Positions 17,937 through 25,719 of a DNA stretch of 64,000 nucleotides are shown here, piece after piece. A program made the translations under genes and the position numbers. Below the pieces are notes generated by a model. The model was given only the letters and a program-made list of their open reading frames with translations. It was not told where the DNA came from and ran no database searches. The stretch lies in the NCBI RefSeq assembly GCF_021173675.1, contig NZ_JAIHON010000018.1, forward strand, positions 124,001 through 188,000. The letters are read 5' to 3'. The stretch's first letter is position 1. Each line of letters starts with the position of its first letter. The stretch is from Streptomyces lincolnensis. GTDB taxonomy: Bacteria; Actinomycetota; Actinomycetes; Streptomycetales; Streptomycetaceae.

Positions 17937-18557
17937 TCACTTCTCCGCGAGGACGGGCTTGAGCATGCCGAGGAGGTCCTCCTCGGCGAGGGGCTGGAGC
18001 GCCCGTGCCGCGATCTTCCCGTCCCGGTCGAAGACCAGGGTGGAGGGGATCAGCTGCGGGTTGAGCGTGCCCTTCTTGAAGCGGAGCATCAGCTTGCCCG
18101 TGGGGTCGTACAGGCTCGGGTAGGTGATGCCGTAGTCCTTCTCGAAGGCGATCGCGACGCCGGTGGAGGTGTCCCGGGTGTTGATGCCGACGAACTGGAC
18201 GCCCTTGCCGTCGTACTCCTTGGAGACCTTGGCGAAGTACTTGGCCTCGGCGCGGCACGGGCTGCACCAGGAGCCCCAGACGTTGACGACGACGACCTGA
18301 CCCTTGTAGTCGGCGACGTTGAGCTGCTTGCCGTCGATGGTCTTGCCGGAGAGGTCGGGGGCGGCGGTGCGCTTGCCGGCGGGGACGGTGTCGATGCCGT
18401 TGTTGCCGGTCACGAAGTTGGTGTCGCCACCTCCGCCCGACGTGCCGCCGGAACTGCAGGCGGACAGAGTCAGCGCGGCGGCCGCGGCCGTGGCGGTGAG
18501 AAGGACGGCACGGCTGCGGGTTCTGGTGCTGGTGCGACTACGGCTGGCGGCACTCAT
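17937..18557 (-). CDS. resA: TlpA/ResA-family thiol-disulfide oxidoreductase, lipoprotein
   Basis: 206 residues. Twin-arginine-poor signal followed by lipobox LSAC with Cys34, so it is probably lipid-anchored outside the membrane. The thioredoxin fold has active site WCSPC with Cys98 and Cys101, and the cis-Pro region is LIPSTLVFD. It would reduce apocytochrome c Cys residues, receiving electrons from CcdA encoded next. It is first in the resA-ccdA-resB-ccsB order. The symbol is by analogy to the Bacillus system. Confidence 0.88.
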   Translation of the reverse strand: MSAASRSRTSTRTRSRAVLLTATAAAAALTLSACSSGGTSGGGGDTNFVTGNNGIDTVPAGKRTAAPDLSGKTIDGKQLNVADYKGQVVVVNVWGSWCSPCRAEAKYFAKVSKEYDGKGVQFVGINTRDTSTGVAIAFEKDYGITYPSLYDPTGKLMLRFKKGTLNPQLIPSTLVFDRDGKIAARALQPLAEEDLLGMLKPVLAEK

Positions 18558-18623
18558 GTGAAAAGTTTCGCATGCCCGTTCTGAGGATCTTGCGCACCCC
18601 CCTTGTGGGTGGAAACCCGCATT

Positions 18624-19904
18624 TCAGGCGGCGTTCGAGGGGGTCTCCGAGGGGGTGGGAGCGGCCTCCTTCAGGAGCTCCTTCCAGCCCCCGACCGGCG
18701 CCTGCCCGACATCGAGTGTCCGCAGCTCGGCGAGCACCTCCGGCTTCTGTACGTCCATCCAGTCGACGAACTGCCGGAAGGAGACCAGGCGGACGTCCGC
18801 GCCCTTGTCCTTCTCCCGCGCGATGTACTTGAACGCCCGCTCGACGGCGTCCATGTAGATGCCGCCGTTCCAGCGCTCGAAGTGGTTGCCGACGAAGAAG
18901 GGGGCGCGGTTTGTCTCGTACGCCCGCTTGAATCCCTGTATGTAGGCTCCGGCGGACTGCTCGCGCCAGGCCGGGTAGTTGTGGGCGGGCGCGTTGGTCG
19001 AGTTGATCGACTGGTTGGCGAGCATGTTGTAGTCCATCGAGAGGACCTCGAAGCCGCGGCCGGGGAAAGGTATCTGCTGCAACGGCAGGTCCCAGATCCC
19101 CTGCCGCTTGACCGGCCACACCTGACGGCCGCCGGGCGAGGAGGCGTCGTAGCGCCAGCCGAGCTGCTTGGCGGTGGGCAGCAGGTTGTCCTGGCCGAGC
19201 AGACAGGGAGTACGGCCGCCGATCAGCTCCTTGTCGTAGTCGAAGGGCAGCGCGGGCAGGTCGCTCCAGCCGGTGTTGGTGCGCCACTCCTTGACGAAGG
19301 ACTTGGCCTGGTCGATCTCGCTGCGCCACTGCGCGGGCGTCCAGTTGCCGACGGTGCCGTTGCCGGAGCAGAAGTGGCCGTTGAAGTGGGTGCCTATCTC
19401 GTGCCCTTCGAGCCAGGCGCGGCGGACGTTGGTGAGCGTGGCCCTGACGTGCTCGTCGGTGAGGTAGCCGATGTCGGAGGCGCCGACGGGGTTGTTCGGC
19501 GGGTTGTAGAGGCGCTTCTTCGACTCGGGCAGCAGATACAGCCCGGAGAGGAAGAAGGTCATGCTCGCGCCGTGCTCCTTGGCGAGGTCCAGGAAGCGCG
19601 GGAAGAGTCCGTTGCCGACCTCGCCGGCACCGTCCCAGGAGAAGATCACGAACTGCGGCGGCTCCTGGCCGGGCTCCAGCGGCTCGGGCTTGGCGGGCTG
19701 GTGGGGCTGCCTGCCGGTGAAGGCGGTGGAGCCGTCACCGATGGGGCGCGCGGTCGGCTTCGGGCTGCTCTTTCCCTTGTTCCCGGAACCCCCGGCATGG
19801 CTCGACCCCTCTGAAGGGGTGGAACCGGCGCACCCCGCCAGCCCTACGGCGGCCGCGGCGCCCGCGCCGAGTCCGAGCATTCCCCTGCGGGAGAGAGTGC
19901 GCAT
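18624..19904 (-). CDS. Polysaccharide-deacetylase-like secreted lipoprotein
   Basis: 426 residues from ATG 19904, chosen because GGGGAT lies 6 bp upstream. An in-frame GTG at 19922 is an alternative. Twin-arginine-like SRRG, a hydrophobic stretch and lipobox GLAGC (Cys25) predict a lipoprotein. The fold looks like a NodB-type deacetylase: FVIFSWDGAGE stands where the TFDD motif would be, and HEIGTHFNGHFC provides the HxxxH metal-binding pair. Only one Asp remains at motif 1, so activity may be changed. A low-complexity Gly/Ser/Lys/Pro linker covers about 30-75. It sits between hemL and resA; the reason is not evident. Confidence 0.7.
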   Translation of the reverse strand: MRTLSRRGMLGLGAGAAAAVGLAGCAGSTPSEGSSHAGGSGNKGKSSPKPTARPIGDGSTAFTGRQPHQPAKPEPLEPGQEPPQFVIFSWDGAGEVGNGLFPRFLDLAKEHGASMTFFLSGLYLLPESKKRLYNPPNNPVGASDIGYLTDEHVRATLTNVRRAWLEGHEIGTHFNGHFCSGNGTVGNWTPAQWRSEIDQAKSFVKEWRTNTGWSDLPALPFDYDKELIGGRTPCLLGQDNLLPTAKQLGWRYDASSPGGRQVWPVKRQGIWDLPLQQIPFPGRGFEVLSMDYNMLANQSINSTNAPAHNYPAWREQSAGAYIQGFKRAYETNRAPFFVGNHFERWNGGIYMDAVERAFKYIAREKDKGADVRLVSFRQFVDWMDVQKPEVLAELRTLDVGQAPVGGWKELLKEAAPTPSETPSNAA

Positions 19905-20014
19905 GGCATCCCCGTTCGTCACGTTCTGTGGTGGTCACCCAGTCAGAGGACGTGACGAACAGGGAGGTTCCGCTCATACTTCCGGATTCCGTAACAGAAG
20001 CCGACACAGGGGGC

Positions 20015-20791
20015 TTACGCCCCGAAGGCCTTGCCCTTGCCCTTGACCGGCTTGGCGCCGGCGAGGAGGTGGGCGGGGACGAGGTCGCGGGCCGGCTCGG
20101 TGTAGCCGACGGAGACGATCTTGTCGCCCTGGTAGGTGAAGGTCGTCAGGGAGGCGAGCGTGCACTGCCGCTTGCGCGGGTCGTGCCACAGCCGCCGCTT
20201 CTCGACGTAACTCCGGACGATCCAGATCGGCAGCTGGTGGCTGACGAGCACGGCCTCGTGCCCGCGCGCCCGCTCCTTCGCCGCGTCCAGCGCGCCCATC
20301 ATGCGGACGACCTGGTCGAGGTACGGCTCACCCCACGACGGCTTGAACGGGTTGACCAGGTGCTTCCAGTTCTCCGGCCGGCGCAGCGCCCCGTCGCCGA
20401 CGCCGAAGGTCTTGCCCTGGAAGACGTTGTCGGCCTCGATGAGCCGCTCGTCGGTGGCGAGGTCCAGGCCGTGCGCCTTGGCGATCGGGGTGGCCGTCTC
20501 CTGCGCCCGCTCCAGCGGAGAGGCGACGACATACGTGACGTCGCGGGAGGCCAGGTGCTCGGCGACCCGGTCGGCCATCTGCCGGCCCAGCTCGGACAGG
20601 TGGTAGCCGCCGAGACGGCCGTAGAGGATGCCGTAGGGGTTGGCGACCTCGCCGTGCCGCATGACGTGGACGACGGTGATGTCCTTCTTGCCGCCGCTCT
20701 TGTCGCTCTTCTTGGCGTCTTTCTTGGCGCCTTTCTTGCCGCTGTTCTTGTCGGTGTTCTTGTCGGTGTTCTTGTCGGTGATGTCGCTCAT
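20015..20791 (-). CDS. Histidine phosphatase superfamily protein (phosphoglycerate-mutase-like)
   Basis: 258 residues. The catalytic RHG is at 45-47 (VMRHGEVANP). A phosphate-pocket Arg sits in SPLERAQETA, and the second His lies in VLVSHQLPIW. This is the histidine phosphatase branch of the phosphoglycerate mutase fold, and the substrate is unknown. The first 37 residues are a Lys/Asp-rich tail containing three TDKN repeats and then GKKGAKKDAKK. The start ATG overlaps the hemL stop by 4 bp, so the two are translationally coupled, as in other streptomycetes where a phosphatase follows hemL. Confidence 0.88.
   Translation of the reverse strand: MSDITDKNTDKNTDKNSGKKGAKKDAKKSDKSGGKKDITVVHVMRHGEVANPYGILYGRLGGYHLSELGRQMADRVAEHLASRDVTYVVASPLERAQETATPIAKAHGLDLATDERLIEADNVFQGKTFGVGDGALRRPENWKHLVNPFKPSWGEPYLDQVVRMMGALDAAKERARGHEAVLVSHQLPIWIVRSYVEKRRLWHDPRKRQCTLASLTTFTYQGDKIVSVGYTEPARDLVPAHLLAGAKPVKGKGKAFGA
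20744..20779 (-). repeat. Three 12-bp in-frame repeats encoding TDKN
   Basis: Three consecutive 12-bp units coding for Thr-Asp-Lys-Asn at residues 5-16 of the histidine phosphatase. They belong to a highly charged N-terminal tail. Confidence 0.7.
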
Positions 20792-22107
20792 GCCGCCGTG
20801 GCCTCCGCAGCCGCTCGGGCCGCCGCCGGAAGGGCGTCGGCGATCCGCTGAACCGCCTGCTCGTCGTGGGCCGTGGACACGAACCACGACTCGAAGGACG
20901 ACGGCGGCAGGTAGACACCGTTCGCCAGCAGGGAGTGGAAGAAGGCGGTGAAGCGGAAGGACTCCTGCGCCTTGGCGTCCTCGTAGTTCCGCACGGGCCG
21001 GTCCGTGAAGAAGACGGAGAACATGTTGGAGGCGTTCTGCACGGTGTGCGCCACGCCCTCCTTCGTCAGCGCCTCCGAGACCAGTGCCTGGAGCCGCGTG
21101 GAGACGGCGTTGACCTTGGCGTACGCCGCTTCGTCGAGCAGCCGCAGCTGGGCGAGGCCGGCGGCGGTGGCGACCGGGTTCCCGGAGAGGGTGCCGGCCT
21201 GGTAGACGGGCCCGGCGGGCGCGAGGTGCGCCATGACGTCCGCCCTGCCTCCGAAGGCCGCGGCGGGGAAGCCGCCGCCCATCACCTTGCCGAAGGTCAT
21301 CAGGTCGGGCTCGACCCCGTCGATGCCGTACCACCCGGCGCGGCTGGTGCGGAAGCCGGTCATGACCTCGTCGGAGATGTAGAGGGCGCCGTTCTGCGCG
21401 CAGGCGTCCTTCAATCCCTGGTTGAAGCCGGGCAGCGGCGGCACGACGCCCATGTTTCCGGGGGAGGCCTCGGTGATCACGCAGGCGATCTCGTCGGGAT
21501 GCGCCTGGAAGGCGGCGCGCACGGCGTCGAGGTCGTTGTACGGCAGCACGATGGTGTCGCCGGCCTGGGCACCGGTGACGCCGGGGGTGTCGGGCAGCGC
21601 GAAGGTGGCCACTCCACTGCCCGCGGCGGCGAGCAGCGAGTCCACGTGGCCGTGGTAGCAGCCGGCGAACTTGACCACCTTGGTGCGCCGGGTGAAGCCG
21701 CGGGCCAGCCGGATGGCGGACATCGTCGCCTCGGTGCCGCTGGAGACCAGTCGCACCTGGTCCAGCGGCCCGATCCGGCTCACCATCTCCTCGGCGAGCG
21801 CGACCTCGCCCTCACCGGGCGTACCGAAGGAGGTGCCGCGGGAGACGGCGTCCTGGACGGCGGCGATCACGTCCGGGTGCGAGTGCCCGAGGATCATGGG
21901 GCCCCAGGAGCAGACCAGGTCGACGTACTCGCGCCCGTCGGCGTCCGTGAGATACGGGCCGCGGCCCGACACCATGAACCGGGGCGTCCCGCCCACGGCG
22001 CGGAAGGCGCGGACCGGGGAGTTCACACCGCCGGGCGTGACGACGGACGCTCGGTCGAACAGGGCCTGCGAGACAGGCGCATCGTATGAATAGGGCAGTT
22101 CGCTCAT
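20788..22107 (-). CDS. hemL: Glutamate-1-semialdehyde 2,1-aminomutase
   Basis: 439 residues, normal length for this class III aminotransferase. GGVNSPVRAF at 26-36 and the PLP-lysine segment TFGKVMGGGFP with Lys274 are diagnostic, and ISDEVMTGFR supplies the Asp contacting the cofactor. It converts glutamate-1-semialdehyde to 5-aminolevulinate in the C5 route to haem. Placement next to the cytochrome c maturation genes links haem supply with haem attachment. The histidine phosphatase follows with a 4-bp overlap. The 5' side opens into a roughly 700-bp non-coding region that should hold its promoter. Confidence 0.96.
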   Translation of the reverse strand: MSELPYSYDAPVSQALFDRASVVTPGGVNSPVRAFRAVGGTPRFMVSGRGPYLTDADGREYVDLVCSWGPMILGHSHPDVIAAVQDAVSRGTSFGTPGEGEVALAEEMVSRIGPLDQVRLVSSGTEATMSAIRLARGFTRRTKVVKFAGCYHGHVDSLLAAAGSGVATFALPDTPGVTGAQAGDTIVLPYNDLDAVRAAFQAHPDEIACVITEASPGNMGVVPPLPGFNQGLKDACAQNGALYISDEVMTGFRTSRAGWYGIDGVEPDLMTFGKVMGGGFPAAAFGGRADVMAHLAPAGPVYQAGTLSGNPVATAAGLAQLRLLDEAAYAKVNAVSTRLQALVSEALTKEGVAHTVQNASNMFSVFFTDRPVRNYEDAKAQESFRFTAFFHSLLANGVYLPPSSFESWFVSTAHDEQAVQRIADALPAAARAAAEATAA

Positions 22108-22809
22108 GTCCTGCGACTTCTCCGACCTTCTCCGGCTTCTGGCGTCTTCTCGGTCTTCCCGGACTTGATTGCCGGTGACTACCTCAGGGTAGGACAGGGG
22201 GCGTCCGTGGCAGCGGGGCAGTGGCGGTCGGGGCGGCGGTCAGGTGGTGACCGGGCGGGGTCACGCGAGGGCTGGGCGAGGTCACGCGAGGGGCCGGGCG
22301 GGTGGCCGAAACACACACTCACCGCTGACCGGAAATCGGCCCGCTGCTGACCGAACGGACAGTGCGAACCGTCACGTGCGGCCTGCGTCCCTTCGCGATC
22401 TGCGAAACTGGGGGCCGATTCACACAGCTCACGGGCAGGATGGTCGGGAGCGGCCTGTTCAGAGGCTGCGAAGATCCTGCGGACAGGTGTTTCAACGCAC
22501 GTTTCGGCGGGCGGCCGTGGGGGAGGTCACTGACACGATGATCGGGTTGCGCGGCGGGGGCCGCGCGTCCTAGAAAAGCAGTCGGGTGGAGATATGCATC
22601 GCGGTGGCGGACTGGGCGAGGGGACTGACGACCTGGGTCCTCGACGTGCCCGGCGGGGAAGGCACCGACGCGACGCGGAGGAATCGAACGAAGCACGTCA
22701 GGGACACGTAGTACCGGGTGGGCCGGGTGTGCCGGGTGAGGAGTCCGAGCGGGTCGACCGACGGGTCGAGCAGCTCCGGGCGGGGAGCAGGAATGGTGGT
22801 CGGGTGGGG
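22108..22809. other. Non-coding intergenic region between hemL and a conserved small protein
   Basis: About 700 bp in which no convincing gene is seen on either strand. Short open frames here have mixed third-position composition and no recognisable motif. The segment around 22250-22300 has a duplicated GTCACGCGAGG. The region must contain the hemL promoter (minus) and that of the downstream gene (plus), but no clear -10/-35 pairs stand out. Confidence 0.5.
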
Positions 22810-23241
22810 GTGACGTACAAGTACTTCGGCGCGCCGGACGGCGCGACCGCGGCCCGCGTCCCGATCTCGATGCGCCCCGAGGAACTCGGCGGCGACGAGC
22901 TCGGCATGAACGGCATGTTCACCAAGATCAAGCCGGAGACCATGGCCGCCATGGTCCTCACCGGCATAGAAGGCGTCCCCCTCCACAAGGTCCCGCCCCT
23001 CGAACTCGTCGTCCTCCACCCCGACTACGCCGTCGTCAAACTCCCCATGACCGTCGTCGACCCCCTGCGCGGGATAGGCGAGGAAGCGGTCGGCGCGGCG
23101 GCCTTCATCTGGTCGACTGTCCCGGACCGGGGCGGCCCGCGAGACGCGTTCAACGTGTACCAACTGCTGCACGAGTGGCAGGACTTCAGCCACCGCCTGC
23201 ACGAGGCGGGGCATCAGCCGTACTGTCTGGTCTGGCCGTGA
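22810..23241 (+). CDS. Conserved hypothetical protein
   Basis: 143 residues from GTG 22810 (reads VTYKYFGAP). An ATG at 22594 with a good ribosome-binding site would add 72 residues, but those codons have many A/T third positions, while from 22810 on nearly every codon ends in G or C; the shorter form is therefore preferred. The body contains ISMRPEELGGDELGMNGMF, a VPLHKVPPLELVVLHPDYA stretch and a C-terminal LLHEWQDFSHRLHEAGH helix. I recognise this as a protein widespread in streptomycetes but know no function. A weak hairpin follows at 23263-23284. Confidence 0.7.
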   Translation: MTYKYFGAPDGATAARVPISMRPEELGGDELGMNGMFTKIKPETMAAMVLTGIEGVPLHKVPPLELVVLHPDYAVVKLPMTVVDPLRGIGEEAVGAAAFIWSTVPDRGGPRDAFNVYQLLHEWQDFSHRLHEAGHQPYCLVWP

Positions 23242-23262
23242 CCTGAGGTTTCGTTGGGTGCG

Positions 23263-23284
23263 GGCGGGGCTTTCGGGTCCCGCC
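23263..23284 (+). terminator. Weak terminator hairpin
   Basis: GGCGGG (23263-23268) pairs with CCCGCC (23279-23284) across a 10-nt loop and is followed by TTT. It lies 22 bp after the stop of the preceding small gene. The remaining sequence to 23645 shows no gene. Confidence 0.45.
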
Positions 23285-23644
23285 TTTGTCATGTGCCGGG
23301 AGGTGCCGTCCGTCGGCCGGGGTGGGGAACAACGCCACCTCCGGTCCGCGTCCTCGGCCGGTCCGCTCCTGACCAAGAAGCTCGGCTTGCCGCCCTGGGC
23401 TACTGCGCCTGGGGTCTTCGCCCGGGAGCCGCGGGGAGTCCGCGTGAGGTGTCGTGTCCCTCGGGCCGGAGACCGAGCCGATCATGGACTGTCCGGCGGG
23501 CGGCTGTGATGTGCCTGCCGACTGGTGGGTGCTACCCCGCCGTGTGGCTGGAGCTGCCGCTCGTCGGGCCGCGGGGGCTCTGCATGGGCTTTAGGGTCGA
23601 GGCGGCATGGGCCGGACGGCATGGACGAAGGTGAGGCGGAGCGC

Positions 23645-24316
23645 GTGATCCGGGTAGTGGTGGTGGACGACGAGGCACTGGTCCGCTCGGGCTTCGAACT
23701 CATTCTGGGCGCCTCGGGGGACATCGAGGTCGTCGCGACCGCGAGCGGCGGCGAGGCCGTCGAGACCGTCCGCCGGGAGCAGCCCGACGTGGTGCTGCTG
23801 GACATCCGGATGCCGGACGTCGACGGGCTCACCGTCCTGCGCGAGCTGCGGACGATGCCGGACGCTCCGGTGGTGGCGATGCTGACGACGTTCGACGCCG
23901 ACGAGTACATCCTGACCGCGCTGCACTGCGGTGCGGCCGGATTCCTGCTCAAGGACACCGAACCGGACCAGCTCGCCCACCTGGTGCGCACCCTGGCCGC
24001 GGGCGGCGTGGTGCTCTCCCCCAAGGCCTCGCGGACCCTGCTGCACAGTCACCCCGGCACCGAGAAGGCGGTCGACGAGGAGGCCGCCCGGATCCGCCTG
24101 CTCACCGCACGTGAGCGTGACGTGCTCGTTCTGGTGGCAGAGGGCCTGTCGAACGCCGACATCGGGGCGCGCATCCACCTGGGTGCCGGCACGGTCAAGG
24201 ATCACGTCAGCGCGATCCTCACGAAACTTCGGGTGACGAGCCGGGTGCAGGCCGCGCTGCTGGCGCAGCGGGCCGGACTGCTCGACGAGCACCCGCGGTC
24301 GAAGACCGCGCGATGA
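23645..24316 (+). CDS. NarL/FixJ-family response regulator
   Basis: 223 residues from GTG 23645, preferred because AAGGTGAGG lies 8 bp upstream and the receiver fold starts at once (VIRVVVVDDE). An ATG at 23621 is an alternative. Acceptor Asp53 lies in VVLLDIRMP, and the switch Thr is in MLTTFDADEY. The LuxR-type DNA-binding domain spans about 153-215 (LTARERDVLVLVAEGLSN, GAGTVKDHVSAILTKL). The stop overlaps the kinase start by 4 bp. With the kinase it forms a two-component system of the DesK/LiaS-like type. The adjacent DUF418-like membrane protein is a plausible target. Confidence 0.92.
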   Translation: MIRVVVVDDEALVRSGFELILGASGDIEVVATASGGEAVETVRREQPDVVLLDIRMPDVDGLTVLRELRTMPDAPVVAMLTTFDADEYILTALHCGAAGFLLKDTEPDQLAHLVRTLAAGGVVLSPKASRTLLHSHPGTEKAVDEEAARIRLLTARERDVLVLVAEGLSNADIGARIHLGAGTVKDHVSAILTKLRVTSRVQAALLAQRAGLLDEHPRSKTAR

Positions 24317-25431
24317 ATCGCGCCCGCGCGCTGTGGGAGCGGGTGCCCGCGCCGGTCGTCGACCTCGTCCTGGTGGTGGCAGCGGCCGTGGACGTGTGGC
24401 TGAACCTGTGGGACGACACGCGCGTCGGTGTCGCGCTGGCCACGCTCGGCTGCGTCGCGCTGGCCTTCCGGCGCCGATTTCCGCTCGGCGTGTTCCTGCT
24501 CACCCTGCCCGTCGCGCTGACGCAGCCCGTCGCCGTCGCTCCGCTCGCGGCGCTGTTCACGCTGGCCGGGCGTTCCCGCAATCGCCGGCTCCTCGCGGTG
24601 TGTGTCGCCCTGATCGCCGTCGCGAACAGCACTCCGTGGCCCCTGGCCGGCCTCACCGAGGTCGGCCGGACCATGACGCTGGTCACCTTCGTGTACAGCC
24701 TGGCGACCGCCGCCGCACCGGTCCTCATCGCACAACTCCTCCAGGCGCATCGGGACTTGGCTCGGCGGCTCGTCGAGATCGAGGAGGCCAGGGAACACGA
24801 GCGGGCGCTGCACGCCCAGGCCGTGCTCGCCCGCGAACGCGCCCAACTGGCCCGCGAGATGCACGACGTGGTCTCCCACCAGGTCAGTCTGATCGCCGTA
24901 CGGGCCGGGGCCCTGCAAGTCGCCGCCAAGGACGCGGACGCCAAGGAGGCTGCCCGCACGATCCGTTCGCTGAGCGTGACCACGCTCGACGAACTGCGCA
25001 CCATGGTCACGCTGCTGCGTGCCTCCGGCGGCCGTGCCACCGAGCTGACGCCTCAGCCCACCCTGGCCGACCTGCGCAAACTGGTGGAATCAAGCGGCAC
25101 TCACGTGGAGTTGTCGGGTGAGCTGCCGCCCGCCGTGGGCACACCGGCCCAACGGGCCCTCTACCGTACGGTCCAGGAGGCGTTGACCAACGTCCGCAAG
25201 CACGCCCCCGGCGCCACCGCTCGCGTCGAGCTGTGGCAGGACGGCGACGGCATCGGAGTGACCGTCACCAACACCCCTCCCACCCGCCCCTCGCTCCCCC
25301 TCCCCGGTTCGCAGCAGGGCCTGGTCGGTCTGCGCGAACGAGCCGAGCTCCTGCACGGCACCCTGGACGCGGGCCCGACCACGGAGGGCGGCTACCGGGT
25401 ACGGCTGCGGATTCCCCTCGGCGCGGACTGA
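24313..25431 (+). CDS. HisKA_3-type sensor histidine kinase
   Basis: 372 residues. Four to five membrane helices lie in the first 145 residues without a clear extracellular sensor domain, which resembles intramembrane-sensing kinases. A coiled coil (LARRLVEIEEAREHERAL) leads to the HisKA_3 helix with phospho-acceptor His184 (LAREMHDVVSHQVSLI), and the HATPase domain ends near the C-terminus (VQEALTNVRKHAPG, GLVGLRERAELL). It overlaps the response regulator by 4 bp. Confidence 0.92.
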   Translation: MNRARALWERVPAPVVDLVLVVAAAVDVWLNLWDDTRVGVALATLGCVALAFRRRFPLGVFLLTLPVALTQPVAVAPLAALFTLAGRSRNRRLLAVCVALIAVANSTPWPLAGLTEVGRTMTLVTFVYSLATAAAPVLIAQLLQAHRDLARRLVEIEEAREHERALHAQAVLARERAQLAREMHDVVSHQVSLIAVRAGALQVAAKDADAKEAARTIRSLSVTTLDELRTMVTLLRASGGRATELTPQPTLADLRKLVESSGTHVELSGELPPAVGTPAQRALYRTVQEALTNVRKHAPGATARVELWQDGDGIGVTVTNTPPTRPSLPLPGSQQGLVGLRERAELLHGTLDAGPTTEGGYRVRLRIPLGAD

Positions 25432-25459
25432 CCGACCCTGCATGCTGTTCCGCCGGCCT

Positions 25460-25560
25460 GCGTTCGGTCTGCGTTCGGTCTGCATTGGTCTGCTTCGGTC
25501 CGCATCGGCTTGCTTCGGTCCGCATCGGCTTGCGTCGGTCCGCATCGGTTTGCCTCGGCT
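25460..25560 (+). repeat. Tandem 10-11-bp repeat tract
   Basis: About ten head-to-tail copies of a unit close to TGCTTCGGTC / CGCATCGGCT, with a 20-bp higher-order unit (GCTTCGGTCCGCATCGGCTT) repeated exactly once. The tract begins about 30 bp after the histidine kinase stop. It has no stable reading frame of its own. Irregular first units (11 bp) and later 10-bp units suggest slippage or expansion. Confidence 0.8.
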
Positions 25561-25608
25561 CGCGAGGCCCGCTCGTGGTCCGCGGTCGGCGAGGGAAGGG
25601 CTGGACGC

Positions 25609-25658
25609 GCCGGTCGGGGCCGTGCCCGCCGGTCGGCAGGGCGGTACCCGCCGGTCGG
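25609..25658 (+). repeat. Three direct repeats of GCCGGTCGG
   Basis: Exact 9-bp copies at 25609-25617, 25628-25636 and 25650-25658, spaced 19 and 22 bp apart, that is about two helical turns. They lie 60-110 bp upstream of the membrane-protein gene at 25720 and could be response-regulator binding sites. Confidence 0.6.
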
Positions 25659-25719
25659 CGGGGGTGCCACCGAAGTCTGCCGGATGGTCCGCCCCTGGCA
25701 TCCACGCGAGGTTCTTCGT

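Noticed and set aside
15440..17962. An 840-codon plus-strand open frame opposite resB and ccdA
   Set aside because: Shadow of clear cytochrome c maturation genes; composition is repetitive Gly/Val/Glu and lacks motifs.
22319..22696. A 125-codon minus-strand frame upstream of hemL
   Set aside because: No motif, no ribosome-binding site and mixed third-position composition.
22594..22809. A 72-codon N-terminal extension of the conserved hypothetical protein
   Set aside because: Despite a good ribosome-binding site before 22594, the codons lack the strong G/C third-position bias that begins at 22810.
25460..25560. A CRISPR-like array
   Set aside because: Units are only 10-11 bp with no spacers, and no cas genes are in the window.
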